From Pseudenterobacter timonensis (GTDB lineage Bacteria > Pseudomonadota > Gammaproteobacteria > Enterobacterales > Enterobacteriaceae): 64,000 nucleotides of DNA. The stretch is from the NCBI RefSeq assembly GCF_900021175.1, contig NZ_FCOP01000013.1:310001-374000 (forward strand). The letters run 5' to 3'. Positions 53,937-63,965 of the stretch are shown here, piece by piece (position 1 is the first letter of the stretch; every line of letters starts with the position of its first letter). Below the pieces are notes generated by a model. That model made no database searches and was not told the origin of the DNA. It worked only from the letters and a program-made list of their open reading frames with translations. A program made the translations under genes and the position numbers.

Positions 53937-55060
53937 CTATATAGTTCCTAGAGCCCCTTCAGAGTTACCAAAGTAATCTCCTCCTTCAATCTCAACATTC
54001 CAGTAAGTTACCGGGGATGATGTGGGCCATGAGAGAGCGAAGTTGAGATATAAGCCGCCCACCATCCCAGTGCTTGCTGGGATACTTGCCATTCCAGCAT
54101 TGAAGTCTTTGATTGAATCAACAGGCATGTTGGCTGCGAACGAACCAGCGGATACTGTTGTGGGTGTCGCGGTACTTAGTACTGCTGTAACTGTAGGTAT
54201 GTTGCCTGATATGTTGCAGAAACTTGGTATTACCCGGAAGTTAACTCCTGAGCCGTTGCGAATCACAAGCCCTTCATAAGCATGACCATCAGCACTAACA
54301 ATTCTAATTTTTGCAAATCCACCATTAAAATACACGCTAAAATCTGATTGCGTCACACCACTTCCTGTAGGCAGCAAAGCTTGAGGGCAACGAAGGTGAA
54401 ACGAATTCAAAGCAACTGCAGTAGGAATAGAAGTGATACCTGACGGGCTAGGTATCTTCTTAGAGTGCGTGACACGAATTTTCTTTTCATCTTGCAGCCA
54501 TAGGTTATGCGCAGCAAATCCAACTGGTACAGGATTAACAACTATTGCATTAACATAGCAATCGCTAGTTGTAGTGCCATCCTGTTTGTTAGCAATAGTG
54601 ATTGTATGCCATCCACGGCCAATAATCCTTCCGAGGTACTGTGTGGCTCCATCAGTATAAGAACCATTAGCACCAATTGGACCTGGAACAAAACCTGTAC
54701 CTATTTCTGTGGCAGTGCTATAGAAAGGGGCCTGTGTATCGCCTCGTAAGTAATAAGGGACTGCAGGCTTGTCTGGAGTTCCTGTAAACCAGTTGGTATC
54801 CCGCATTAAAACATAGCAATCCCCCTGAACCTTTCCAGTAATGTTTGCTGCCGCCGCATCAAGAAAGAATGAGAATGTGCATAATGCCGCCTGATTTGCA
54901 GGTAAAACTCCTGTAGTTTTCGCGCGTGTCCATGAGTCAGCAGGTGAAACATTAATATTACCTTTTGCATCGCAGTAAGCATAGTTATCCATACTTACAC
55001 CAGGATACATATATGTCTCATTCGATATCTTATCGTATGTAGTAAGAAGTCCCCCCCCCC
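53937..55060 (-). pseudogene. C-terminal part of tail spike, out of frame after a G-run
   Basis: About 370 codons in the -1 frame relative to the upstream tail spike ORF. Reading starts sensibly at GGGLLTTYDKISNETYMYPG just past the run of ten G (minus strand) and ends SEGALGTI. It holds beta-rich segments resembling a receptor-binding or trimerising end and has no start or ribosome site of its own. With nine G the two frames join into one 746-aa protein. Either a true off-state or a homopolymer read error explains the break. Confidence 0.7.
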
Positions 55061-56178
55061 ATAAACATTGAAACAAGCTGATGTGCGTGAGTCGCATAAC
55101 CCATACTATTAAAATGCAGGGTATCTGAAGAAATGGCACCTCTGTGGCGTGCATATACGTTTTCTTGAGGGTCATATACTTGGCATCCATATAGTGTTGC
55201 CAGATTGCGCATGCGCTTTGACCAAAGAAACCATGCTGCGCCAGGACGAGGTCCGCCTGAAGGAAGGGTAAACAGCACGCACATTCCCCAGTTTATGAGC
55301 CTTCTGATCAGCTTTTCCATGCTATCCATATAAACATCTAGCGTAGAACCACCATCGGCGTCATTGACGCCAAGCATTATTATTGCCACATCACAATTAG
55401 GATTAGTCTGCCAGTCAGGATTATTCAAGCTTTGAATTGCTGTATACCCAGAAATAGCCCTCACAGTCTTTGTTACATTGCAACCTGATTGTTCATTAAT
55501 AAAATCAACAAACCTCTGTGGGAATGTTGTTGTTGCATGTTTAGCATTATCTGTGCCATCAATCGGATTAGCATCTGTGGAAACCATATCGTAACCAGCA
55601 GTAAGCGAGTCCCCCTGAAATAAAACTTTAAATGTTCCTCTTGAATGAACAAGATAATCAATGCGGCTAAATCCAGCTATGTTTTTTGCTTTATATTCCC
55701 CAGAGTCTACTGCGACCAGCCATTCCTGAACAGTTCTTCCATCCTCAGCCCTGACAAGTGATGCACCAGAATTTGAGTTCAATTGTTTTCTAAGTACATC
55801 GCTGACATCAACTGGCTGCCATTTCCCCTCACCAACTCCGCCTGCAGATTTAGGACTGGACCCTGCTGGCACAGTTTTTGGCAAAGTTTCGAGGTCATCC
55901 CACCTGTACCAGATATTTGTGCTTTCGTCCTGCAAAAGGTCGCCAGCTGCTGTCACAGTACCACCGCCCTGGAATGTACCTTTCAGATTCCAGCCAAGAT
56001 TGTAAATCTGCTGTAGTACAAGCTGCTTAAGGCCTTCAATGGTGTAATGCTCATTACCGAAGCGGTCAACATAAGTGTTTACCAGTGAGGTAACGAACTC
56101 GTCAATTTTCCCGGCGTTAAACTTCAGGTCTTGCGGCTTTTCGCTGGGTACTGGCAGATTAGTTGGTGTAGTGCTCAT
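55030..56178 (-). CDS. Phage tail spike with SGNH esterase domain (prematurely ended)
   Basis: 382 aa. Residues about 10-125 are an N-terminal particle-binding part (NEHYTIEGLKQLVLQQIYNLGW). Residues about 185-375 are an SGNH/GDSL hydrolase: block I LFQGDSLTAGYD, block III MLGVNDADGG, block V DTLHFNSMGYATH. Such spikes remove acetyl groups from surface polysaccharide. Ends at TSYYIR just after ten G at 55051-55060. Separated from the J-like gene by a terminator, so it has its own promoter. Confidence 0.8.
   Translation of the reverse strand: MSTTPTNLPVPSEKPQDLKFNAGKIDEFVTSLVNTYVDRFGNEHYTIEGLKQLVLQQIYNLGWNLKGTFQGGGTVTAAGDLLQDESTNIWYRWDDLETLPKTVPAGSSPKSAGGVGEGKWQPVDVSDVLRKQLNSNSGASLVRAEDGRTVQEWLVAVDSGEYKAKNIAGFSRIDYLVHSRGTFKVLFQGDSLTAGYDMVSTDANPIDGTDNAKHATTTFPQRFVDFINEQSGCNVTKTVRAISGYTAIQSLNNPDWQTNPNCDVAIIMLGVNDADGGSTLDVYMDSMEKLIRRLINWGMCVLFTLPSGGPRPGAAWFLWSKRMRNLATLYGCQVYDPQENVYARHRGAISSDTLHFNSMGYATHAHQLVSMFMGGGTSYYIR
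55051..55060 (-). repeat. Run of ten G (minus strand) in tail spike gene
   Basis: Ten C on the plus strand between AAGAAGT and ATAAAC. With ten bases the esterase ORF stops six codons later; nine would join it to the downstream frame. Confidence 0.95.
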
Positions 56179-56194
56179 AATTTTTCCATAAAAA

Positions 56195-56216
56195 AACCCG
56201 GCACGGTGGCCGGGTT
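56195..56216 (-). terminator. Terminator after the J-like tail gene
   Basis: Eight-bp stem AACCCGGC / GCCGGGTT with a 6-nt loop and T-run on the minus strand. Confidence 0.9.
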
Positions 56217-56236
56217 CGGTTGGTCGGGGACGGTTC

Positions 56237-58714
56237 TTATTGGTAGATGGCGTCGCTGTATTCCGCGACGGTCAGAGATACCGTGTTATCTGTGTTCGGT
56301 TTGATGCTGTTGACTGTCCATAGCTGACTGTCCAGTTCCTCAACGGTCGCGATGAGGTAGCGCGACGGGAGCTGCACAGTGTCTCCGTTCCAGATATTGA
56401 GCTGAATGTTGGGTATTGCTGCGGTGAAGCCGTACTTTGTATCGCTGCGGGCCGTAGCCGGATAGCGCAGCGTCGGGTTACCCATGCTGTCGGTGACAAG
56501 CACATACATATCCCCAGTAAATGTGATCGGCTCGCTGGTATCAAAGTTGTTACCGGAGCGGCCGGTGACGTAACCACCCTGCTGGTTGCTGTCGTAGATG
56601 TCTGGCATCTGAATGACGCTACCGACCTGGATAATGCCGTCCTCAAACACTTTGGCGTTCATCTTCACGCGCGAGTAGATCAGGCGCTTGGTTTCGCGTA
56701 ATGCGCGCTCCCGGGCCTGATACTCGTTACGGAAGCCGACTATCTCCAACTTGTTCGGGTTTTCCGCTTCCTGCTCGACGATGGCGCCGTTCAGCACGCG
56801 GTAGTTGATGTACGTCTTATTGTTCGTGGTCGGGTGGACGTAGGACACCTGTACGCCGTCGTAGCCGCCAGGAAGCGTGGCCTCGTACGTCATTTTGTAA
56901 TCGTCCGTCTTCATGTTGGCCCGGTTGAATACGGCCGCTGGGTAATCAACTTTCTGATCTCGGGTGAATGTCAGCACGCCGTCGTCCCAGTACGCCACAA
57001 CAGACGCCGCATTGCAGATCGCCTGCACACGGTCGCCCAGCGAGTCGTTCTCGTCATCAAACGTGTAGTCGAAGTAACCCAGGCGCTCATCAGGAAGGCT
57101 TTCAGCGATCGAATACAGCCCGTACAGGTCAATGCTGCTGACCGGCTGCTCGCCCATAATCAGCCAGGTGTGCGCAACCGCATCAGCGAACGAGCGCGAC
57201 GGCCTCAGGGTGTAATCCACCGTCTGCGTGTCCAGGTCGTACGTAATGGTGTGGCGCGTCACCAGTGCGTTATATTTGCGCTCGCGGCTGCCAAGAGCGT
57301 TCTCTGTCGCGCGGACTTTTACTCGCACAAGCGTGTCGGTCGGGTGAACGACGTTTGTCCTGATGTTGATGCTGTGGATCTCTTCGACCTTGAGCAGTGA
57401 CGCGTCACCGGAGTTATCCGTGCGCTGGAAGCTGACCGCGTATTTCCCGAACCCGCCGGTCGGAGTGATCTTGTCAGTGCGATAAAACACCTCACTCGTC
57501 GACTGGTGCGGCGTCGTCTGCCGGTACGTAAACGTCTGCTGCGTTCCCGGCACCTGGTTGTAGTCGTCGTCGATTTTCCAGATGACAACCTTCCAGTTGG
57601 TCTCTTTCTTCCCGCCGAGGCTGGACTGGGTATGCAGCCACAGCTGCGTTGACTCGACCGGGGAAAAGAACGGCCCAACCACCAGCGCCTCGTTATCGTT
57701 CAGGATGAATTTCGTGGTGTTGATCGTGGCATTCGCCGGGATGTCCTGCGGACCCTCCAGCTGGTTCATTGTGAACGTGTACCAGCGCACCGGGTTAACA
57801 ACCGCGCCATCGTTTGTTTCAACGGCGGAGATCAGCGTTCCGGAGAATGTCGCATCGGTAGTCACGTTGCCGGAGGCCGTGCTATACGTCACGTTGATGG
57901 TGAAGGTTACAGCGTGCGGCAGCACCAGCCCCATGAAATAGTCGAACTCAGCCTGCTTAACGATTTTCATCGCTATCTGGCCGCCGGAATACGTTCCGCT
58001 GACCACCGTGTTTGCCGTTGCTGTTTCGATCGGGAAGTCGCTGGCTTCGTTCTGTCCCGGAACTTCCTGCCCGTCTACATCATCGAAACTGTAACCCTCT
58101 ACTATCTGGGAGATTACCTCACCTGGCTTGTAGAACTGGTATTCAGCGCCAGCCATACTGCCTAAACTCGACTCTGAATAGCGCACAGACTCGTAGTCAT
58201 ACTCTCCGATGCCAATACACATCCACTCTGTAACGTACTTCAGGCCGCCATCTTTAGGTGTCTCTGAGATGTACTCGAAAACAGATTCCTGTATCAGATC
58301 CGGGAACGACCTGACCTGTCCGTAAATATCAGGCTTCGCTTTATAGACGCGGGCGGTATTTGTCTGCCCTGTCAGGCTATTGTTGGGCGAATCGACAGAG
58401 TTACCACCGGTGTTGGCGATGGCTGGCTTAGGTGCAAGGAACGAAAATACCTGTCCAACCACTTTAAAAATAGGGCTCAGGATGTCATCTACTACGCCCT
58501 TCGGCTGGTCGAATATCTGGATATGGTCCAGTTCGCTCAGTTCAAACGCCAGCTCATCGTCATCGCCCAGCTTCACGCCGTTACGGACGATCAGCAGATC
58601 ACGGTGAAAGGTAGCGTCATTGGCCGCCAGCCAGTCATAAAAAAGGGTGTCGTTTGGCACCCTGCAACGCAGCTTAGGCGTTCCTGGAAAATTCGATATC
58701 TCAACCAGCGCCAT
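56237..58714 (-). CDS. Tail tip / host specificity protein (TipJ, lambda J-like)
   Basis: 825 aa central tail fibre protein of a siphovirus. Begins MALVEISNFPGTPKLRCRVP; the following ~75 residues (DRDLLIVRNGVKLGDDDE-like) suggest a fused small fold where lambda has a separate gene I product. The region from about 520 to 770 (SFADAVAHTWLIMG, LGDRVQAICNAASVVAYWDDGVLTFTRD, YQARERALRETKRLIYSR) is typical of J-type tip proteins. Start 58714 overlaps the NlpC/P60 stop by 14 nt; an open frame to 58792 is not conserved. Confidence 0.85.
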   Translation of the reverse strand: MALVEISNFPGTPKLRCRVPNDTLFYDWLAANDATFHRDLLIVRNGVKLGDDDELAFELSELDHIQIFDQPKGVVDDILSPIFKVVGQVFSFLAPKPAIANTGGNSVDSPNNSLTGQTNTARVYKAKPDIYGQVRSFPDLIQESVFEYISETPKDGGLKYVTEWMCIGIGEYDYESVRYSESSLGSMAGAEYQFYKPGEVISQIVEGYSFDDVDGQEVPGQNEASDFPIETATANTVVSGTYSGGQIAMKIVKQAEFDYFMGLVLPHAVTFTINVTYSTASGNVTTDATFSGTLISAVETNDGAVVNPVRWYTFTMNQLEGPQDIPANATINTTKFILNDNEALVVGPFFSPVESTQLWLHTQSSLGGKKETNWKVVIWKIDDDYNQVPGTQQTFTYRQTTPHQSTSEVFYRTDKITPTGGFGKYAVSFQRTDNSGDASLLKVEEIHSINIRTNVVHPTDTLVRVKVRATENALGSRERKYNALVTRHTITYDLDTQTVDYTLRPSRSFADAVAHTWLIMGEQPVSSIDLYGLYSIAESLPDERLGYFDYTFDDENDSLGDRVQAICNAASVVAYWDDGVLTFTRDQKVDYPAAVFNRANMKTDDYKMTYEATLPGGYDGVQVSYVHPTTNNKTYINYRVLNGAIVEQEAENPNKLEIVGFRNEYQARERALRETKRLIYSRVKMNAKVFEDGIIQVGSVIQMPDIYDSNQQGGYVTGRSGNNFDTSEPITFTGDMYVLVTDSMGNPTLRYPATARSDTKYGFTAAIPNIQLNIWNGDTVQLPSRYLIATVEELDSQLWTVNSIKPNTDNTVSLTVAEYSDAIYQ

Positions 58715-59102
58715 ACGAAAAGTACTCCACTTTGGTGAATGCCCGCTGAATGACCAGCAACGAGTCCATGCGTACACTTCCGTTCTCTCCACGCGAGTGC
58801 AGCGCCTTCCGGTTCAGTACCAGGCCAACGTGCGCTGGTTGCGTGCCGCGGTACCCGACGAATATCCCTCCCTCGACAGGTTTATCGACCTGGCGCCAGA
58901 AAACGACGTCACCCTTATAGCAGGTGAAGAAGTCCTTACCGGCTTCGTAGTCCGGCGTCTGGTGCAGTTCAATGCCGAGAACGTGCCGATAATACAGCAC
59001 CACCAATGCCCAGCAATCCATCGCACGGAATGTGCAACTCCTGTTGGCCCATGGCTTTCCAATAACAACTTTGATGAAGTCGGATTTATCCATGTCACTC
59101 AC
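58701..59102 (-). CDS. NlpC/P60-type tail assembly protein (lambda K-like)
   Basis: 133 aa from a GTG start at 59102 (next ATG three codons on). NlpC/P60 cysteine peptidase fold: catalytic Cys in FRAMDCWALVVLYY and His in THVGLV-type stretch QPAHVGLVL. Lambda K has this domain and acts in tail tip assembly. Start overlaps the end of the HNH gene. Confidence 0.8.
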   Translation of the reverse strand: MSDMDKSDFIKVVIGKPWANRSCTFRAMDCWALVVLYYRHVLGIELHQTPDYEAGKDFFTCYKGDVVFWRQVDKPVEGGIFVGYRGTQPAHVGLVLNRKALHSRGENGSVRMDSLLVIQRAFTKVEYFSYGAG

Positions 59103-59491
59103 CGTGGCGGGATGTAAAACCTTCATGACTGCGGAGAGCTTCAGCGCGAGCGGTACATGCATCTTCAAAGTTTACGAACTTCCCAAGGTGCTTCTTGCAA
59201 AGTCTCGCAACCCATTTTCCGGTGTTTTTGTCAAAACAAACTCCTGTTACTCCTGATGTGTTTTTCGAGCTTTTCCGCCTGTTTCGCTGGTTAATGCTGT
59301 TGGTTGCCAGCCTGAGGTTTTCAATATTATTGTTCAGTCTTTCGCCATCAATATGGTCAACTTGATAGCCTGCAGGAATAGCTCCATGGTGCATCTCATA
59401 AATAATCCGATGTGCTAGATAGAATTTTTGGTGAAGAACAACCCTGACATAACCTTTACCGTCGCGATTTTTAACTTCATCGCCTGCTTTT
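59095..59491 (-). pseudogene. HNH homing endonuclease with AP2 domain, 5' end cut by IS
   Basis: About 131 codons remain. HNH core: LAHRIIYEMHHGAIPAGYQVDHIDGERLNNNIENLRLAT; AP2-like DNA-binding part: SGVTGVCFDKNTGKWVARL...GKFVNFEDACTARAEAL. Such genes are mobile within phage genomes. The IS3 element ends at 59492, so the first 15-25 codons are missing and the apparent start lies in IS sequence. Confidence 0.85.
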
Positions 59492-59563
59492 TGTAGTGGT
59501 TTACTGAATTTGGCCACCTGAACAGAGGTGATATGCTCATCTCAGAACATTACAGGTGCCTCA

Positions 59564-60732
<1,169 letters not shown>

Positions 60733-60740
60733 CCACTACA

Positions 60741-60793
60741 TTTCAGGCCGTCTATGCCAAATGCAAAGCAAAATTCGAAGAGGTTACGCAATG
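60741..60793 (+). pseudogene. Remnant 3' end of a phage early gene
   Basis: Right after the IS, the frame reads FQAVYAKCKAKFEEVTQ then stops with TGA overlapping the ATG of the next gene (ATGA). This looks like the C-terminus of an upstream early gene whose body was lost at the IS junction. Confidence 0.55.
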
Positions 60794-61273
60794 ACAGCTC
60801 TTTACCAGATCGCCAATGATTTCGCAAAGCTGACTGATTCAGGCATGGAGCCTGAAATGATAGCCGACACCCTTGATGGCATTGAGTGGGAGCTGGAAGC
60901 AAAGGTCGAGCAGATCCTTGCTGTCTGCAAAAACGAATCTGCTTATGCCGAGGCGCTGAAAGAAGAAAGCAAGCGTCTTGCAGAGCGCGCAAAAGCCGCA
61001 GAAAACCGTGTGTCGAGCATGAAAGATTATGTGGCCACCTCCCTCGAAACAGCAGGAAAGAAATCACTGAAGGCAGGCATTCATCAGGTAACGGTTCGCG
61101 CGCCTTCCAAGTCAGTAGAGATTACAGATGCCAGCGCACTTCCTCCTGAATTCGTCGAATACGAGACGAGCATCAAGCCAGACAAATTGGCTATCAAACA
61201 CCAAATCGAAGCTGGCGTGGATGTACCTGGCGCGCAAATAAAACTCGGCAAACCTTCACTCATCATCAAGTAG
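60791..61273 (+). CDS. Siphovirus Gp157-family protein
   Basis: 160 aa, MTALYQIANDFAKLTDSG. Helical N-terminal half with long coiled coil (about 40-90) and C-terminal SLKAGIHQVTVRAPSKSVEI...LPPEFVEYET. Gp157 proteins sit in recombination regions of siphoviruses; first linked to phage resistance in streptococci. Role unclear. Confidence 0.8.
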   Translation: MTALYQIANDFAKLTDSGMEPEMIADTLDGIEWELEAKVEQILAVCKNESAYAEALKEESKRLAERAKAAENRVSSMKDYVATSLETAGKKSLKAGIHQVTVRAPSKSVEITDASALPPEFVEYETSIKPDKLAIKHQIEAGVDVPGAQIKLGKPSLIIK

Positions 61274-61281
61274 GTGGAGCC

Positions 61282-61710
61282 ATGAAACGCACACCATTTT
61301 ACCGCAGGCCAGGGCGAACCGGGCAATTCTCCGGCCTCCGTGAGCGCGTTATCTGGATGATTCAGACGCGCGGTCGCCCAGTAACCGGCAGCGAAATTGC
61401 TGAGAAATTTGGCGTAACGCTCATCGAGTTTAACCGGGTCGCCAACGGCATTACCCGCGGCACCGGACAGATAGCGCAGATAGTTGAGTCGGAAAAATGG
61501 CTCAACGGGGACGGCATCTGCGACCGGACTTTCGACCTGGTCACGAAGCCAAAAGTCGTAACACCGCAGGGCAAATCACGGCTGTTCACCCGGCGCGCAA
61601 TACAGCAGTCGCAGGAAGGCAGACGGCAGGAGTGCATAGCGCGCGCCGCCCGCCGTCGCCGCCTGATTGCTCAGGGCCTCTACATCGACGAAATGGAGTC
61701 CATTCTATGA
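61282..61710 (+). CDS. Phage early protein, unknown
   Basis: 142 aa basic protein. LRERVIWMIQTRGRPVTGSEIAEKFGVTLIEFNRVANGI looks like a winged-helix or helix-turn-helix, so DNA binding is likely. GGAG lies 3 nt before the start. Stop overlaps the next start. Confidence 0.6.
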   Translation: MKRTPFYRRPGRTGQFSGLRERVIWMIQTRGRPVTGSEIAEKFGVTLIEFNRVANGITRGTGQIAQIVESEKWLNGDGICDRTFDLVTKPKVVTPQGKSRLFTRRAIQQSQEGRRQECIARAARRRRLIAQGLYIDEMESIL

Positions 61711-61859
61711 CTCACGCTCACGACGACATAAGGGTTGGCACACTGCGCCTTCCCTTCATGGGTAACGGCTGGCTAATGCCATGGGGTGAAGTGGTCGCCA
61801 ATCCATTAAAGGCGCAGCGGCTCGCTGAGGAATATCGGGAGAGACAGGAGGCAGCATGA
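61707..61859 (+). CDS. DUF1317 protein (lambda Orf61-like)
   Basis: 50 aa: MTHAHDDIRVGTLRLPF and NPLKAQRLAEE match lambda Orf61 (MTHPHDNIRVG..., NPLKAQRLAEE). In lambda it lies in the left arm between exo and xis, which orients this prophage: integrase should be to the right. Confidence 0.85.
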   Translation: MTHAHDDIRVGTLRLPFMGNGWLMPWGEVVANPLKAQRLAEEYRERQEAA

Positions 61860-62515
61860 CAGCGAAATACTCACTTCTGTATGTCGATCCGCCCTGGTCT
61901 TACGGCAATACCATCAGTAACGGGGCCGCCGCCGACCACTACTCCACCATGAAGCTCATCGACATAAAGCGCCTCCCTGTGTGGGAACTAGCTGCGGAAA
62001 ACTCGGTGCTGGCGATGTGGTACACCGGCACGCATAACCAGGAGGCAATCGAACTGGCCGAGGCTTGGGGTTTTACCGTTCGCACGATGAAAGGGTTTAC
62101 TTGGGTGAAGCTGAATCAGAACGCGGAACTGCGCATCAACAAGGCGCTGGCCGAGGGTGAAGTCACCGACTTTTACGACTTCCTCGATTTGCTTAACGCC
62201 GAGACGCGCATGAACGGCGGCAACCACACCCGTGCAAATACCGAAGACCTCTTGATTGCCACCCGCGGCGCTGGGCTGGAACGTAAGCACGCCGGGATTA
62301 AGCAGGTGGTCTACAGCCCGCTCGGCGCGCATAGCGAAAAGCCGTGGGAAGTGCGCCACCGGCTGGAGCTGCTTTACGGTGATGTGCCGCGCATTGAGCT
62401 GTTTAGCCGCTGCGCGGCGCCGGGCTGGCACCACTGGGGAAATCAGTGCGCCACCGCCGCGGTTGAATTGCTACCCGGCTGCGCCATCGACGTTGTGAAA
62501 ACGGAGGCCGCATGA
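61856..62515 (+). CDS. MT-A70-family adenine methyltransferase
   Basis: 219 aa. Catalytic DPPW motif in LLYVDPPWSYGN; later SEKPWEVRHRLELLYGDVPRIELFSR is typical. Probably an orphan DNA N6-adenine methylase that changes phage DNA marks; no partner nuclease is adjacent. Overlaps its neighbours by 4 nt on both sides. Confidence 0.9.
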   Translation: MTAKYSLLYVDPPWSYGNTISNGAAADHYSTMKLIDIKRLPVWELAAENSVLAMWYTGTHNQEAIELAEAWGFTVRTMKGFTWVKLNQNAELRINKALAEGEVTDFYDFLDLLNAETRMNGGNHTRANTEDLLIATRGAGLERKHAGIKQVVYSPLGAHSEKPWEVRHRLELLYGDVPRIELFSRCAAPGWHHWGNQCATAAVELLPGCAIDVVKTEAA

Positions 62516-62730
62516 CGCCAGAAACAGACAACGCAATTCGCGCCGCCTGCCGCCGCTGCACCGAAGAAATCCAGCAGGCCATGCGCAAGAAGCCAAAGCC
62601 TAACCGGAACGAAACGGTGCCTCCCATCATAAACAAGCACCACAAGAAAATTGAAGCTCTGGGAGTTAGCCTCCTGGAGTTCGTCGTATACACAGGTCGG
62701 CTTAATCGCCGCTTCGGAGTTGATTCATGA
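62512..62730 (+). CDS. Small phage protein, unknown
   Basis: 72 aa, very basic middle (MRKKPKPNRNETVPP). No family recognised. Overlaps the genes on both sides by 4 nt, part of the early operon. Confidence 0.6.
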   Translation: MTPETDNAIRAACRRCTEEIQQAMRKKPKPNRNETVPPIINKHHKKIEALGVSLLEFVVYTGRLNRRFGVDS

Positions 62731-63293
62731 GCGATTCGATAGCAAACGGCGCGAAATTAACGCCGGAAACATTCGCAGATTTCATTGAACGTTTGACATA
62801 TCACCATCGGGGGGAGGGTGTTAATCGTCACGCCACCGCCGATCCGATTTTCATGGTCCAGAAGCAGGCAACCATTTATGGCCTGACGGAGGAGTTCGGA
62901 GAATCGAAGATAGTCCATGTCGAAGACTGCGAATGGGATAGCCCGCAAGAATATTGGGACGATCTTGATGAACAGCAGCAGGAAGAGTTAAACGCCTTCT
63001 GCATTGACCAATGCGACACAGCCTTTACGGATCTCGATGAAGACGCTCAGTGGGAAGTACTGGCGGACCTTGACGGACACACTGTCTGCGGTACACGTAA
63101 AGAGTGGCAGAACATCAACGCTCATTTTACCCGTGAAGCAGCGGAGGCTTTCATTCGCCGCAAACAGCATGATTATCCTCCTCTGCGGGTCTACGTCGAG
63201 AGCATGTACTTCGGCTGGGAGTATCAGGAAATCATCCGTGCTCTATGCGACGGAAGGCTGGTGCTAACTGAAAAAAATGGCGGTGCAGCATGA
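62727..63293 (+). CDS. Acidic phage early protein, unknown
   Basis: 188 aa, strongly acidic (HVEDCEWDSPQEYWDDLDEQQQEEL). I do not recognise a domain. Acidic early proteins of this size can mimic DNA, but nothing shows that here. Confidence 0.6.
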   Translation: MSDSIANGAKLTPETFADFIERLTYHHRGEGVNRHATADPIFMVQKQATIYGLTEEFGESKIVHVEDCEWDSPQEYWDDLDEQQQEELNAFCIDQCDTAFTDLDEDAQWEVLADLDGHTVCGTRKEWQNINAHFTREAAEAFIRRKQHDYPPLRVYVESMYFGWEYQEIIRALCDGRLVLTEKNGGAA

Positions 63294-63382
63294 AGGCACT
63301 AATAACCAGGTCGCTAAAGCGGCCTTTTTTATTGCTGGCGTTCACATTCAACACAATTAACCGACAGTTCCGGGAGTATTGA
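63290..63382 (+). CDS. Possible 30-aa protein overlapping a hairpin
   Basis: Frame begins at an ATGA overlap with the previous stop and reads MKALITRSLKRPFLLLAFTF..., a basic then hydrophobic peptide ending with TGA 2 bp before the next start. The DNA also forms GGTCGC-TAAA-GCGGCC followed by six T, so it may instead be a terminator. Confidence 0.35.
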   Translation: MKALITRSLKRPFLLLAFTFNTINRQFREY

Positions 63383-63384
63383 CC

Positions 63385-63603
63385 ATGGCCGATATCATCG
63401 ATACAGCAGCAGAGATTGAAGAGCTTCAGCGTAACGCTGCCCTTTCCGCTCACCGGCTCAACCGCAACGCCGTATCAGCAGAGCATTGCGCGGAATGCGG
63501 CGAGGATATCCCAGCGCCGCGGCGCGCTGCCGTGCCAGGCTGCCAGACGTGCGCCAGTTGCCAGGCTGATTTGGAACTTATCCGTAAGCAAAGGGGCTTC
63601 TGA
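63385..63603 (+). CDS. TraR/DksA-type zinc finger protein
   Basis: 72 aa with a four-cysteine finger (CAECGEDIPAPRRAAVPGCQTCASC). Phage TraR/DksA relatives can bind RNA polymerase through its secondary channel. GGGAG precedes the start. Overlaps the next start by 1 nt. Confidence 0.88.
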   Translation: MADIIDTAAEIEELQRNAALSAHRLNRNAVSAEHCAECGEDIPAPRRAAVPGCQTCASCQADLELIRKQRGF

Positions 63604-63965
63604 TGGATTACACCAAACTCAGTGATGGTCAAATCAGCGTGCTTATCGCAAACCTTCTTAAGCCGAAATATGAAGCAGAAATCAGTCCTCATCACTCAGG
63701 AGGTGCTCAGCTTAGCCGGGATTGGTGTGGAACCAAAGCAACCACTGGCTTCTTCCCTTTGCACAAAGCGGAAGAGCTTTTCCCGGTAATGAAGAAACAT
63801 CGGATCAGGCTCGTTCCATCAGGCAAGACTGTATGGATGGCATCACACGAATTAGGCGTCACCGCCACTCACCGTAATCCACTTCGCGCCGTGGCAATCG
63901 TCTACCTACTTTTGCAGGAGTCAGCCAATGTTCCAGCTAATTCAACGGGGTCAGATTTACGCTGA
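63603..63965 (+). CDS. DUF2591-family phage protein
   Basis: 120 aa, MDYTKLSDGQISVLIANLL, with a central W-C-G-T stretch and RNPLRAVAIVYLLLQE near the end. Common in the int-proximal early region of lambdoid phages; role unknown. Confidence 0.75.
   Translation: MDYTKLSDGQISVLIANLLKPKYEAEISPHHSGGAQLSRDWCGTKATTGFFPLHKAEELFPVMKKHRIRLVPSGKTVWMASHELGVTATHRNPLRAVAIVYLLLQESANVPANSTGSDLR

Noticed and set aside
55061..55190. Upstream part of the second tail spike frame
   Set aside because: This stretch overlaps the esterase coding frame and its translation has no similarity; only the part after the G-run is meaningful.
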